Shown piece after piece: positions 34,284-42,610 of a stretch of 64,000 nucleotides of DNA. Under the pieces are notes generated by a model, which did no database searches, had not been told where the DNA came from, and worked only from the letters and a program-made list of their open reading frames with translations. The position numbers and the translations under genes are program-made. This DNA comes from Prevotella sp. E9-3 (lineage in GTDB: Bacteria > Bacteroidota > Bacteroidia > Bacteroidales > Bacteroidaceae). Within the stretch, counting starts at the first letter, position 1, and every line of letters starts with the position of its first letter. The DNA is taken from positions 3,472,001-3,536,000 of the forward strand of contig NZ_CP091786.1 of the NCBI RefSeq assembly GCF_022024015.1. Direction: 5' to 3'.

Positions 34284-34410
34284 AAACCTGGAATGTTTTT
34301 GAAGTTTATAAATGTTGCTTCCGCATCGTACTGACCACCGTGGTTTCCAAAACTCGGTTGGCGAGTCACCTTTTCAGGCACTGCTCTTGATGCTTTCGGC
34401 TGCAAAGATA
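34284..34410 (-). promoter_or_regulatory. Promoter and structured leader of the 85-residue gene
   Basis: CAAAGATA at 34403-34410 gives TATCTTTG on minus. Between the likely start point (near 34396) and the ATG, the RNA would hold CTCGCCAACCGAG and CCACGGTGG hairpins flanked by AAGGTGACTCG and GGTCAGTACGATGCGG. I match this to no riboswitch class I know. Confidence 0.4.
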
Positions 34411-34481
34411 GTTATTATCTGGGAAAAGACAAAACTATTGCAAAAAAAAACGTAGCTTATTATTATCTATATTTATATTGT

Positions 34482-35465
34482 TTATATTGCTTTTAATGTG
34501 AATGCCATATCATAATTAATCATCTGTCCGCTGTCAACATACTTTTGCCATGCATCTTCGTTGTGACTGATGTCCGAAAGCTTAGTGGCGTTCTCTGTCT
34601 TGAAACGCTGATAGATAGATTCAAGAATCTTGAGTTCTTCGTCTGAGAATTCTGAAAGGTCTGGAGAAAGTGTAGAAGTCAGTTTAGTTCCCTCGGCTCC
34701 AGATTCAAAATGCACAATCTCTTGCTGTACATCATCGTAGAAACTATAAATCCTGTCCCATCTAATGGGTACAGGGCCTCTCTGAATGGCTTTATAAGCC
34801 AAACCGCTCATTCCCTTGCTGGTCATCTTATAACTATAGAAATCTGTGTAGAACAGCAGTTTGTTCATCATCGTGAAGAATACACCATGATATTTCTCTA
34901 TGTAGAAAAGGATGATGTTCTTCAGTTTGCTGACAGACTGGGTGGCATAGCCATTGAAAATATCCCTTCGACTTCCATTGAAGACATATTCTTTGATGAA
35001 TGCATCATTGGTATCTGTTTTGACCGATTTCACCTTATTGAGTATCTTGGAAAATTCGTTTTTCTCAAATTGATTTCTGGCGTTGGCTACAAAACTCTCA
35101 AAGATGTGCGGATTCTGAATGGACATTAAAATCTTACCATTAGCCTCGCTGGGCATATCACCATTTTCGTATAAACGATACTGGTTGTCACCAAATCCAA
35201 GAATCTGCGACATCTTAGAAGCTGACAGGCCAAAGCGCTGACGAATACGCTTGATTTCGTCAGGGAAAGGAATGCCGTATTTGGCCCGATACTGATTATA
35301 TACCTGACCAACATTGACTTCGTCTAATGCTGTAGTAGTGAAGCGCTCTTTGGTCTCATCACACTCATAAAACTGGTGTACGTACTGAAATTTCTCTTTA
35401 CGGAACGTCAGTTCTGATAATTCGTGGCGGAGGGTTGCATGACCTCCTGTAAATGGACTTTGCAT
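34482..35465 (-). CDS. MqsA-like antitoxin with Panacea (DUF4065) domain
   Basis: 327 residues. The N terminus MQSPFTGGHATL looks like an MqsA zinc-finger start with its cysteines lost. A Cro/XRE-type helix-turn-helix follows (about 65-120: IKRIRQRFGLSASKMSQILG then YRLYENGDMPSEAN). The C-terminal part (about 180-290) is the SocA-like Panacea domain with MMNKLLFYTDFYSYK, GMSGLAYKAIQRGPVPIRWD and EEIVHFE-like segments. Panacea domains neutralise many unrelated toxins by direct contact, and the helix-turn-helix should repress the operon. The start is 7 bases after the toxin stop. Confidence 0.85.
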   Translation of the reverse strand: MQSPFTGGHATLRHELSELTFRKEKFQYVHQFYECDETKERFTTTALDEVNVGQVYNQYRAKYGIPFPDEIKRIRQRFGLSASKMSQILGFGDNQYRLYENGDMPSEANGKILMSIQNPHIFESFVANARNQFEKNEFSKILNKVKSVKTDTNDAFIKEYVFNGSRRDIFNGYATQSVSKLKNIILFYIEKYHGVFFTMMNKLLFYTDFYSYKMTSKGMSGLAYKAIQRGPVPIRWDRIYSFYDDVQQEIVHFESGAEGTKLTSTLSPDLSEFSDEELKILESIYQRFKTENATKLSDISHNEDAWQKYVDSGQMINYDMAFTLKAI

Positions 35466-35472
35466 ATCACTT

Positions 35473-35817
35473 TTATTTAAATGGATAATTCATCGGATGT
35501 TCTGCAATGTGGAAAGAAATGCATAATGCACTAGATCCCTTACCCAATGTAATCTTAATGTAAACTTCCTGTCCTTTAACGTCTTTTCCAAAGATCCACA
35601 TCTCTCCACATTGATTGAGTGTGTCTATGACAGGTCCTTCAGAGTAGTCCTCGACTTCTATATTGATAATAACAGAGTCTCGATACTTAGGTGTAATTTC
35701 CAGATCAATCAGTGTCTGAGTGTTTTTTCCCCTGTCATCTCTATATATAATTCCGAAGACTTTGATCTTTTCCTTCATTTGATTCAGGAAACGTTGTACT
35801 TCTTCTTTTGTAGCCAT
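35473..35817 (-). CDS. Toxin partner of the Panacea antitoxin (MqsR/RelE-like)
   Basis: 114 residues from the ATG at 35815-35817 (MATKEEVQRFLNQMKEKIKV). A longer frame to 35886 would start upstream of the promoter element at 35844-35851. The C-terminal half MWIFGKDVKGQEVYIKITLG then ALCISFHIAEHPMNYPF has the strand pattern of MqsR-type mRNA interferases, where a Lys and a terminal SFH region form the active face; the N-terminal RDDRGKNTQTLIDLEI segment is conserved-looking. It precedes its antitoxin, the order seen for mqsRA. The toxin fold is my inference from size, pattern and partner. Confidence 0.7.
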   Translation of the reverse strand: MATKEEVQRFLNQMKEKIKVFGIIYRDDRGKNTQTLIDLEITPKYRDSVIINIEVEDYSEGPVIDTLNQCGEMWIFGKDVKGQEVYIKITLGKGSSALCISFHIAEHPMNYPFK

Positions 35818-35843
35818 TAATAAAATAATTATATTTACGATTG

Positions 35844-35851
35844 CAAAATTA
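35844..35851 (-). promoter_or_regulatory. -7 element of the toxin-antitoxin operon
   Basis: CAAAATTA on plus gives TAATTTTG on minus (TAnnTTTG), 27 bases before the toxin start; it excludes the longer frame. Confidence 0.6.
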
Positions 35852-35948
35852 AACTTTTTAGTTAAATAAGCAAAGAAAAATGACATCTATTTAACGATAA
35901 AGTTGAAAATACAGCAAATCAGAAAGAAGATTGACAAATATAAATAAA

Positions 35949-35997
35949 CAAAAAATCCTCAACCGAAGTTGAGGATTTTGCGCTTCAGGATGGGCTT
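35949..35997. repeat. Truncated duplicate of the tRNA-Asn 3' end and its terminator
   Basis: AATCCTCAACCGAAGTTGAGGATT and GCGCTTCAGGATGGGCTT repeat the terminator and the last 17-18 bases of tRNA-Asn found at 36070-36120. The 119-base offset region between the copies has no gene. Such a direct repeat of a tRNA 3' end is what site-specific integration leaves. Confidence 0.85.
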
Positions 35998-36069
35998 GTG
36001 CTCGGCTATGCCGCTTTCAAAGCGTAGCGAAGAAAGAACCACGACCCGGGGAGTTGGTGAAAACCACCT

Positions 36070-36102
36070 GAAACAAAAAATCCTCAACCGAAGTTGAGGA
36101 TT
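36070..36102 (-). terminator. Intrinsic terminator of tRNA-Asn
   Basis: On the minus strand AAATCCTCAAC pairs with GTTGAGGATTT around CTTCGG-like bases and is followed by TTTTTTG. It lies directly after the tRNA. Confidence 0.85.
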
Positions 36103-36104
36103 TG

Positions 36105-36178
36105 CGCTTCAGGATGGGCTTGAACCAACGACCCCCTGATTAACAGTCAGGTGCTCTAACCAACTGAGCTACTGAAGC
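36105..36178 (-). tRNA. tRNA-Asn (anticodon GTT)
   Basis: 74 nucleotides. Acceptor GCTTCAG pairs with CTGAAGC and the discriminator is G, as expected for Asn. The D arm contains AGCTCAGTTGGTTAGAGC. The anticodon stem CTGAC...GTCAG-type helix encloses loop CTGTTAA with anticodon GTT. The T arm reads GTTGGTTCAAGCC. CCA is not encoded. A promoter element CAAAGGTA (minus TACCTTTG) lies at 36201-36208 and the terminator follows at 36070-36102. The 3' end is duplicated 119 bases downstream, so this gene may be an integration site bordering the 22.8-36 kb accessory region. Confidence 0.97.
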
Positions 36179-36200
36179 ATTGTTTGCTTGTTTGCGGGTG

Positions 36201-36208
36201 CAAAGGTA
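36201..36208 (-). promoter_or_regulatory. -7 element of tRNA-Asn
   Basis: CAAAGGTA on plus reads TACCTTTG on minus, 23 bases before the mature tRNA 5' end. Confidence 0.6.
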
Positions 36209-36323
36209 AATCGTTTTTCTGAATTACGCAAACTTTTTTGCAAAAAATTTTGGTTTTATGCTGTTTTTTCTCCCAATTTGCATTTTTTTTCATAGAAAAA
36301 GGGCGTTTTACGGTGTAAACATG

Positions 36324-36331
36324 TAAATTTG
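36324..36331 (+). promoter_or_regulatory. -7 element of the S41 protease/dnaG genes
   Basis: TAAATTTG matches TAnnTTTG, 32 bases before the S41 protease start. Confidence 0.55.
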
Positions 36332-36362
36332 CAACATAATTGCAATTATCTCATCATCACGT

Positions 36363-38087
36363 ATGAAACAAACACTCATTGCGTGGCTGTTGGTTATGCT
36401 CCCATCAGCCATGGTGGCACAGGAAATGAAGAATCACAACCTGGAGGTTGGGAAAAATCTGGATATATTTAATACGGTGTATCGCAATCTGGACCTTTTC
36501 TATGTCGATACGCTGAACCCCGAAAAGACTATCACAGCCGCCATCAACGGAATGGTTCGCTCACTGGATCCTTACACTGAATACTATCCTGAGAGTGAGA
36601 CCAAGAACCTGAAGCAGATGATTACCGGCAAATATGCGGGCATCGGTGCCATGATCAAATATCATTCTGGCTACAAGCGCATTGTAATTGACGAACCTTA
36701 CGCCGGCATGCCTGCCGCAGAGGCCGGACTGAAGAAAGGCGACATCATCCTTTCTATCGACGACTCGGTGATGACCGACAAGAATACTCAGTATGTCTCT
36801 TCACACCTGCGTGGCGACGCCGGTACCAGTTTTATACTGAAAGTGCTACGTCCTGAACCTGGGCAGAAGGTGAACACCAAGAAGCCTAAAGGACAGGAAA
36901 TGAAGTTCAAGATTACCCGCCGCAACATCAAACTGCCTGAGATGCCGTGGTATGGTATGTTAGAGAACGGGAATATTGGTTATATCTCCCTAAATCAGTT
37001 TACAGAAGGATGCTCGCGCGATGTTCGCCGTGCCCTGATTGAACTGAAACAGCAAGGTGCCACATCACTGGTATTTGACTTGCGTGGCAATGGCGGCGGC
37101 TCGGAGATGGAGGCCGTAGATATTGTGAGTCTTTGGGTGCCGAAAGAGCAGCTGGTGGTGGAGAACCGCGGTAAGGTGCGCCAGGCCAACCGTTCCTACA
37201 AGACGCGCCTTGAACCTATTGACACCATCATGCCCATCGTGGTACTGGTGAATGGCGAGACGGCTTCGGCTAGCGAGATCACTGCTGGTGCATTGCAGGA
37301 CTTGGACCGTGCGGTCATCGTAGGCACACGCACATTCGGAAAGGGACTGGTACAGGTTCCTTTGGACTTGCCCTACAACACGAACGTGAAGATTACCACC
37401 TCTAAATATTATATTCCCAGCGGCCGCTGTATTCAGGCCATCAACTACAAGAAGCGGAGGGAAGAAGGAAGAGCGGAGAACAGTCTGTATGGTGCCCGTG
37501 TGCCTGACTCACTGGCACAGGTGTTCCACACAAGAGCCGGAAGAGAGATGCGTGACGGCGGTGGCATCAAGCCCGATATTGAGATAAAGGCAGACTCGCT
37601 ACCCAACATTGTCTATTACCTGTCGGTGGGCGGTTTGGATTCCACCGAAGTGATGTTCGACTACGTGGTGGATTATATTGCCACCCACCCCACCATCGGT
37701 GATGATCCCCTTTCGTTTCATCTCACCGAGCAGGACTATGCCGATTTCCGTCAGCGTGTGATAGACAGCGGTTTCACTTACGACCCCGTGAGTCGCAAGC
37801 AATTCGACGAATTGGTGAAGACGGCAAAGTTTGAGGGCTACTATGAAGAGGCCCGTGACGCTTTTGATGCCCTTTCAGCCAAGTTGCGTCACGATGTGGC
37901 CAGCGACCTTGACAAGCACCGCTCTACAATCATCCAGATGCTGGAGCTTGACATCATCTCGGCTTATCACTATCAGGCTGGCGCATTGCGTGCAGGTCTG
38001 ACGTACGACAACCAACTGCGCAAGGCTACAGAACTGCTGAACAACCAGGAAGAATACAAAAAGTTGCTCACTCCGCAACAGAAATAA
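36363..38087 (+). CDS. S41 C-terminal processing protease (CtpA-like)
   Basis: 574 residues. Signal peptide MKQTLIAWLLVMLPSAMVAQ, a helical cap with INGMVRSLDPYTEYY, a PDZ domain (about 85-165: AGIGAMIKY, GMPAAEAGLKKGDIILSID), then the protease core with LVFDLRGNGGG, catalytic Ser302 in GETASASE and Lys327 in TFGKGLVQ. The C-terminal 150 residues (after about 420) are helical and specific to Bacteroidetes members. It should trim or degrade proteins in the periplasm. The stop is followed one base later by the dnaG start, so the two are cotranscribed. Confidence 0.94.
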   Translation: MKQTLIAWLLVMLPSAMVAQEMKNHNLEVGKNLDIFNTVYRNLDLFYVDTLNPEKTITAAINGMVRSLDPYTEYYPESETKNLKQMITGKYAGIGAMIKYHSGYKRIVIDEPYAGMPAAEAGLKKGDIILSIDDSVMTDKNTQYVSSHLRGDAGTSFILKVLRPEPGQKVNTKKPKGQEMKFKITRRNIKLPEMPWYGMLENGNIGYISLNQFTEGCSRDVRRALIELKQQGATSLVFDLRGNGGGSEMEAVDIVSLWVPKEQLVVENRGKVRQANRSYKTRLEPIDTIMPIVVLVNGETASASEITAGALQDLDRAVIVGTRTFGKGLVQVPLDLPYNTNVKITTSKYYIPSGRCIQAINYKKRREEGRAENSLYGARVPDSLAQVFHTRAGREMRDGGGIKPDIEIKADSLPNIVYYLSVGGLDSTEVMFDYVVDYIATHPTIGDDPLSFHLTEQDYADFRQRVIDSGFTYDPVSRKQFDELVKTAKFEGYYEEARDAFDALSAKLRHDVASDLDKHRSTIIQMLELDIISAYHYQAGALRAGLTYDNQLRKATELLNNQEEYKKLLTPQQK

Positions 38088-38088
38088 A

Positions 38089-40107
38089 ATGATTGACAGA
38101 GCTACCGTTGACAAGATCATTGAATCGGCCCGTATCGTCGATGTGGTGAGCGAGTTCGTGACACTCCGCAAGAGTGGCGTGAACTACAAGGGACTGTGTC
38201 CTTTCCACGACGACAAGAACCCTTCGTTCATGGTGAGCCCTGCCAAGAACATCTGTCACTGCTTTGTGTGTGGAAAAGGCGGAACACCTGCCAACTTCCT
38301 GATGGAACACGAGCAGATTTCCTATCCGGACGCCCTGCGCTGGCTGGCTAAGAAATACAATATCGAGATTGTAGAAAAGGAGCTGACCGACGAGGAGCGA
38401 CAGGAACAGAGTGAGCGTGAGTCTATGTTCGTGGTCAACGAATGGGCCAAAGACTATTTCCATCGCATTCTGAAAGAAGACCCGGACGGTTCAGCCATCG
38501 GCAAGCAGTATTTCTACAGCCGTGGCATTCGGGATGATATCATAGAGAAATTCCAACTGGGCTTTTCGCTTCAGCAGCGCGACGCCATGTCGTCAGCAGC
38601 TATCAAGGCTGGCTACAAGCCCGAATTTCTGATAAAGACCGGACTGTGCTATCAGAACGACAAGCCAAACACTGAGGACAATGACAGCCAACAGGAGAAG
38701 AGCGTTCCACAACTCACCGACCGCTATCGCGGACGTGTCATCTTCCCTTGGTTCAACATCAGCGGAAAAGTTGTAGCCTTTGGCGGACGACTGCTGGATT
38801 CGCGCACCAAGGGCGTGGCTCAGAAATATGTAAACTCCCCCGAGAGTGAGATTTACCATAAGGAGCGTGAACTCTACGGTATTTTCCAGGCCAAGCGGGC
38901 CATTGTCAAAGAAGACCGTGTGTTCATGGTGGAAGGATATACCGACGTGATTGCTATGCATCAGGCTGGTATAGAGAATGTGGTGGCCAACAGTGGAACA
39001 GCGCTTTCCACACATCAGATTCACATGCTGCACCGGTTCACCCAAAATATCACCCTACTCTATGATGGAGATGAGGCTGGTATCCATGCTGCCATGCGAG
39101 GTACCGACATGCTGTTGGCCGAGGGAATGAACATTAAGGTGCTACTGCTGCCTGACGGCGACGACCCCGACTCATTTGCACGCAAACATTCGTCGGAAGA
39201 GCTGAAGAAATATATTGAAGAGAACCAGAAAGACTTCATTGCCTTCAAGAGTGAGCTGACGGTAGAAAACCAGACCGACCCTGTGAAGCGAAGCGAAGGT
39301 ATTGCAGGCATCGTAAAGAGTATCTCGGTGATTCCCGAACAGATACTGCGCGACACCTATCTTACTGATTTCTCGCATCGTATCGGCATGAAAGAGCAGA
39401 CGCTCATTGCCGAAATGAACAAATTCATCCGCAAGGACATTGAAGACAAGGAGAAAGGCAACAGGGCTGTTCCAGCCGTGCAAAGGGAGGAGAGTAATCA
39501 ACAACAAGAGGAAGTTCCTTCTTCTGCCCTTCCTCAACAGGGAGAAACAGGGAGAGCGTTTTCTTCTCCTGTATCATCGCCCATCGAGACTCTCCTGATA
39601 CGCGAAGTGGTACGGCACGGAGAGGAGATTATCTTTGAGAATATTGAGACCGAAGACGGACAGTTCATCTCGTTCACAGTGGCCGAATATATTGACTTTG
39701 ACCTCGGTCAGGATGAATTGCAATTCTCTTCACCCTTATACAACCAGATACTGGCTGAAGCTGTTGCCCACAGCAAGGAACAGGGATTCAAGGCCGAGAC
39801 ATACTTTTGCAGTCATCCGGATTTGGAAATCAGTCAACTGGCCACTTCTCTCGTCATTGACCGCCACCAGTTAGGCGGCCGCTTCATCGTTCAACCGAAA
39901 GAGGATACGCTTCGCCAACGCGTGCTTCACCTGGTTCTGGACTTCCGCATGGCTATTCTTGAGAAACGCCTGAAAGACATCCAACTACAGATGCGCCAAA
40001 ACAGCAGCGACATGAAACGCATCATGGAACTGATGAAAGAATACAAGGACACTCAGGAAATGCGCAATATGATTGCCAAGAAACTGGGCAACGACCTCGT
40101 GGTATAA
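38089..40107 (+). CDS. dnaG: DNA primase
   Basis: 672 residues. The CHC2 zinc finger lies at the N terminus (Cys37, His40, Cys58, Cys61 in GLCPFHDDKNPSF...CHCFVC). The Toprim polymerase core follows with VFMVEGYTDVIAMHQAGI, a Glu, and LLYDGDEAGIHAA, the metal-binding DxD. The C-terminal DnaB-binding part begins after about residue 440. The junction carries a low-complexity linker (about 460-495: RAVPAVQREESNQQQEE...) unlike its surroundings. DnaG makes the RNA primers for the replication fork. It lies one base after the S41 gene. Confidence 0.96.
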   Translation: MIDRATVDKIIESARIVDVVSEFVTLRKSGVNYKGLCPFHDDKNPSFMVSPAKNICHCFVCGKGGTPANFLMEHEQISYPDALRWLAKKYNIEIVEKELTDEERQEQSERESMFVVNEWAKDYFHRILKEDPDGSAIGKQYFYSRGIRDDIIEKFQLGFSLQQRDAMSSAAIKAGYKPEFLIKTGLCYQNDKPNTEDNDSQQEKSVPQLTDRYRGRVIFPWFNISGKVVAFGGRLLDSRTKGVAQKYVNSPESEIYHKERELYGIFQAKRAIVKEDRVFMVEGYTDVIAMHQAGIENVVANSGTALSTHQIHMLHRFTQNITLLYDGDEAGIHAAMRGTDMLLAEGMNIKVLLLPDGDDPDSFARKHSSEELKKYIEENQKDFIAFKSELTVENQTDPVKRSEGIAGIVKSISVIPEQILRDTYLTDFSHRIGMKEQTLIAEMNKFIRKDIEDKEKGNRAVPAVQREESNQQQEEVPSSALPQQGETGRAFSSPVSSPIETLLIREVVRHGEEIIFENIETEDGQFISFTVAEYIDFDLGQDELQFSSPLYNQILAEAVAHSKEQGFKAETYFCSHPDLEISQLATSLVIDRHQLGGRFIVQPKEDTLRQRVLHLVLDFRMAILEKRLKDIQLQMRQNSSDMKRIMELMKEYKDTQEMRNMIAKKLGNDLVV

Positions 40108-40172
40108 GAAAGAGCGACGACGGTCATCACAGTTATCACACCCTATAGAAACTAAAAAACAACAATAATATA

Positions 40173-40508
40173 ATGTATTACGTCGAAAAGCGAATTGAAA
40201 TTTCTGCCTGTCACCAACTCTCACTCAACTATGAGAGCAAGTGCACACGGCTCCACGGACACAACTGGATTATCACCATCTACTGCAAGGCCCGCGAATT
40301 GGACAGCAACGGAATGGTGGTGGACTTCTCTGAGATCAAGCGCCTCATCAAACAGCCCCTTGACCATCAGAACCTGAACGAGGTGTTGCCTTTCAATCCC
40401 ACAGCCGAGAATATTGCCCGCTGGTGTACGGAACAGGTTCCACAATGCTACAAGGCCGTGGTCCAGGAGAGCGAAGGCAACGTGGCGGCCTATGAGAGGG
40501 AAGAGTGA
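40173..40508 (+). CDS. queD: 6-carboxytetrahydropterin synthase
   Basis: 111 residues. The zinc ligands are visible: His in SACHQLS and the HGH of RLHGHNW. VVDFSEIKRLIKQPLDHQNLNE gives the rest of the PTPS fold, and PTAENIARW the C-terminal helix. QueD turns 7,8-dihydroneopterin triphosphate into CPH4 for queuosine synthesis. The next gene is queE, the following enzyme, which supports queuosine rather than biopterin synthesis. The end VVQESEGNVAAYEREE holds the conserved acidic Glu. The leader AACAACAATAATA is a typical Bacteroidetes start region without Shine-Dalgarno sequence. Confidence 0.93.
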   Translation: MYYVEKRIEISACHQLSLNYESKCTRLHGHNWIITIYCKARELDSNGMVVDFSEIKRLIKQPLDHQNLNEVLPFNPTAENIARWCTEQVPQCYKAVVQESEGNVAAYEREE

Positions 40509-40562
40509 AGAGGGAAGAATCTTTTCAAGTGAAGAATGAAGAGTGAAGAATTTGCTACCGCT
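40505..40562. repeat. Short repeat array before queE (ends TTTGCTACCGCT)
   Basis: Tandem GTGAAGA-type units (GAAGAGTGAAGAGGGAAGAA, then AGTGAAGAATGAAGAGTGAA) end in GAATTTGCTACCGCT at 40548-40562, the same constant end as the inverted repeat at 1381-1518. The array reaches the ATG at 40563. Confidence 0.8.
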
Positions 40563-41135
40563 ATGAATGGAAAATGTTATCGGGTGAACGATATCTTCTA
40601 CTCACTTCAGGGTGAAGGAAGAAATACCGGACGGGCTGCCGCTTTCGTGCGGTTTGCCGGTTGCAACCTGCGTTGCTCTTTCTGCGACACCGAGTTTGAG
40701 AGCTATCGTGAGATGACGGGCGAAGAGATTCTGCAGGCCATCAGTTCGTTTCCCTCTCGCTTCGTAGTGCTCACGGGTGGTGAACCTACATTGCAGGTTG
40801 ACGAACCGTTTATAGACCTGCTTCACCAACATGGCTATGAAGTGGCAATGGAAAGCAACGGCACTCGCCCTGCTCCTACTAATCTCGACTGGCTGACCGT
40901 TTCGCCAAAGACACAACCCAAGCAATTGCGTTGCAACGAGCTCAAACTGGTATTCACCTCCGCTGAACAAGTAGATACTCACGGCATTGAGGCCGACTAC
41001 TACTATCTTCAGCCTTGCGACACGGGTGACCGTCAGCAGAATGCTCTGCTCATGAAAGCCTGCGTAGAATATATTGAGCAGCACCCTATGTGGCGACTGT
41101 CGCTGCAAACACATAAAATGATAGACATCAAATAA
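40563..41135 (+). CDS. queE: 7-carboxy-7-deazaguanine synthase (radical SAM)
   Basis: 190 residues from the ATG at 40563 (MNGKCYRVNDIFYSLQGEG). An ATG at 40536 gives nine extra residues (MKSEEFATA) that are translated repeat sequence, so I favour the inner start. The radical SAM cluster motif is GCNLRCSFCDTEF. LTGGEPTLQ gives the GGE SAM-binding motif, and TVSPKTQPKQL and YYLQPCD fit QueE. It converts CPH4 to CDG in queuosine synthesis. It follows queD by 54 bases. Confidence 0.92.
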   Translation: MNGKCYRVNDIFYSLQGEGRNTGRAAAFVRFAGCNLRCSFCDTEFESYREMTGEEILQAISSFPSRFVVLTGGEPTLQVDEPFIDLLHQHGYEVAMESNGTRPAPTNLDWLTVSPKTQPKQLRCNELKLVFTSAEQVDTHGIEADYYYLQPCDTGDRQQNALLMKACVEYIEQHPMWRLSLQTHKMIDIK

Positions 41136-41147
41136 ATCATCTGTTCC

Positions 41148-42560
41148 ATGGACGCAATGAACCTGTGCTTAATTCTCTATCAGGTGATTGTGATTATCGC
41201 AGTCATTCATGTCGTCATGGACAATCGTCAACCCGCCAAAACAATGGTATGGGCACTCATCCTTTATTTTGTGCCTATCATCGGTATCTTAGCCTATATC
41301 TTCTTTGGCGTAAACACACGCCGCAAACGACTTGTCAGCCGACGCTCGCTCGACCAGCTGACACGCCGTTCCATGTTTAAGTATGCCGAACAGCCCGACT
41401 TAGTATTACCAGAAGAGGAGAAACCACTGATTGACCTATTCATCAATCAAAACTTCTCGCTTCCTTTCGGCGGCAACGACCTAAGCATGATTACCAACGG
41501 GCACGACTTTTTCCTTCAGCTTCTACGCGACATCGGTAAAGCTGAACACCATATACACATAGATCTCTATATTTTTGAGGATGATGCCTTGGGCCGTCTG
41601 ATTGCCGATGCCCTTATTGATCGTGCCCGTCACGGTGTGGAAGTGCGGATTGTCTATGATGATGTGGGCTGTTGGGGCGTAAAAAAACGTTTCTTTGAAA
41701 GAATGCGCGAGGCCGGTATTGAGGCTGTTCCCTTCATGCCTGTACACTTTCCGCCTTTCACCAGCAAGGCCAACTACCGTAACCACCGCAAACTCATTGT
41801 TATCGATGGCAACGTAGGTTATATCGGTGGCATGAACATTGCCCTGCGCTACACCTTCTCCACCTGGCGCGACACAATGGTTCGTATCGAAGGGCGAGGC
41901 GTTTATTCTCTGCAGCGCGCTTTCCTTACCGACTGGTACTTTGCCGACCGGACCCTTCTGAGCGACAAGAAATACTATCCTGTCATTCCTGTAGAGAAGA
42001 CAAACACCGAGACACTCCTTCAAACCGTTACCAGCGGCCCCTCATCGCCCGAACCGGAAATATTGCAGGGCTATCTGCACATCATTCTCAATGCCCGTCG
42101 CTATATTTATATTGAGACACCCTATTTCCTTCCCACCAACTCCCTGCTCTTTGCCTTAAAGACAGCGGTTACCACAGGTGTGAACGTGCGACTGCTGGTG
42201 CCCCGCAACGGCGATACCTGGCTCACCAGCTGGGCCAGTCGCAGCTATCTTCGTGAGGTATCTGAAGCCGGAGTCCAGGTATTCCTCTACGAAGCAGGAT
42301 TTTTACATTCAAAACTAATGGTGTGTGATGACCATATCGCCACGTGTGGCTCAACGAATATTGACTTCCGTTCACTGGAAAATAATTTTGAAGCCAATAC
42401 ATTCTTCTATGGTAAGGAGACGGCTCAGCGGATGCGTGATATTTTCCTAAACGATGAAAAACGGAGTACGCCTCTTACCGATATTCCCGACCGTATTTCG
42501 CCTTCGTTCCGCATACGTCTTTGGGAGAGTTTCACCCGTATGCTATCTCCATTACTTTAA
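41148..42560 (+). CDS. cls: Cardiolipin synthase (phospholipase D family)
   Basis: 470 residues. Two N-terminal membrane helices (about 8-30 and 36-55: VWALILYFVPIIGILAYIFFG) precede two HKD motifs: NHRKLIVIDGNVGYIGG and LHSKLMVCDDHIATCGSTN. Cls joins two phosphatidylglycerols to make cardiolipin at the inner membrane. Length and layout are standard. The 3' end lies inside a 37-bp tandem duplication whose second copy reaches the end of the convergent rsmD gene. Confidence 0.93.
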   Translation: MDAMNLCLILYQVIVIIAVIHVVMDNRQPAKTMVWALILYFVPIIGILAYIFFGVNTRRKRLVSRRSLDQLTRRSMFKYAEQPDLVLPEEEKPLIDLFINQNFSLPFGGNDLSMITNGHDFFLQLLRDIGKAEHHIHIDLYIFEDDALGRLIADALIDRARHGVEVRIVYDDVGCWGVKKRFFERMREAGIEAVPFMPVHFPPFTSKANYRNHRKLIVIDGNVGYIGGMNIALRYTFSTWRDTMVRIEGRGVYSLQRAFLTDWYFADRTLLSDKKYYPVIPVEKTNTETLLQTVTSGPSSPEPEILQGYLHIILNARRYIYIETPYFLPTNSLLFALKTAVTTGVNVRLLVPRNGDTWLTSWASRSYLREVSEAGVQVFLYEAGFLHSKLMVCDDHIATCGSTNIDFRSLENNFEANTFFYGKETAQRMRDIFLNDEKRSTPLTDIPDRISPSFRIRLWESFTRMLSPLL

Positions 42561-42610
42561 TTGGAACAGCGAGCGTATGCTATCGCCATTACTTTAACTT
42601 GAACAGCGAG
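42537..42610. repeat. Exact-length 37-bp tandem duplication at the cls/rsmD junction
   Basis: 42537-42573 and 42574-42610 both read CGTATGCTATC, CCATTACTTTAA and GAACAGCGAG, with three differences. The first copy holds the last codons and stop of cls, the second the last codons and stop of rsmD, so both genes share the same end sequence on opposite strands. Confidence 0.9.

Noticed and set aside
34482..35817. Canonical mqsRA operon
   Set aside because: The antitoxin carries a large Panacea domain absent from MqsA and lacks the zinc cysteines, so only a distant relationship is claimed.
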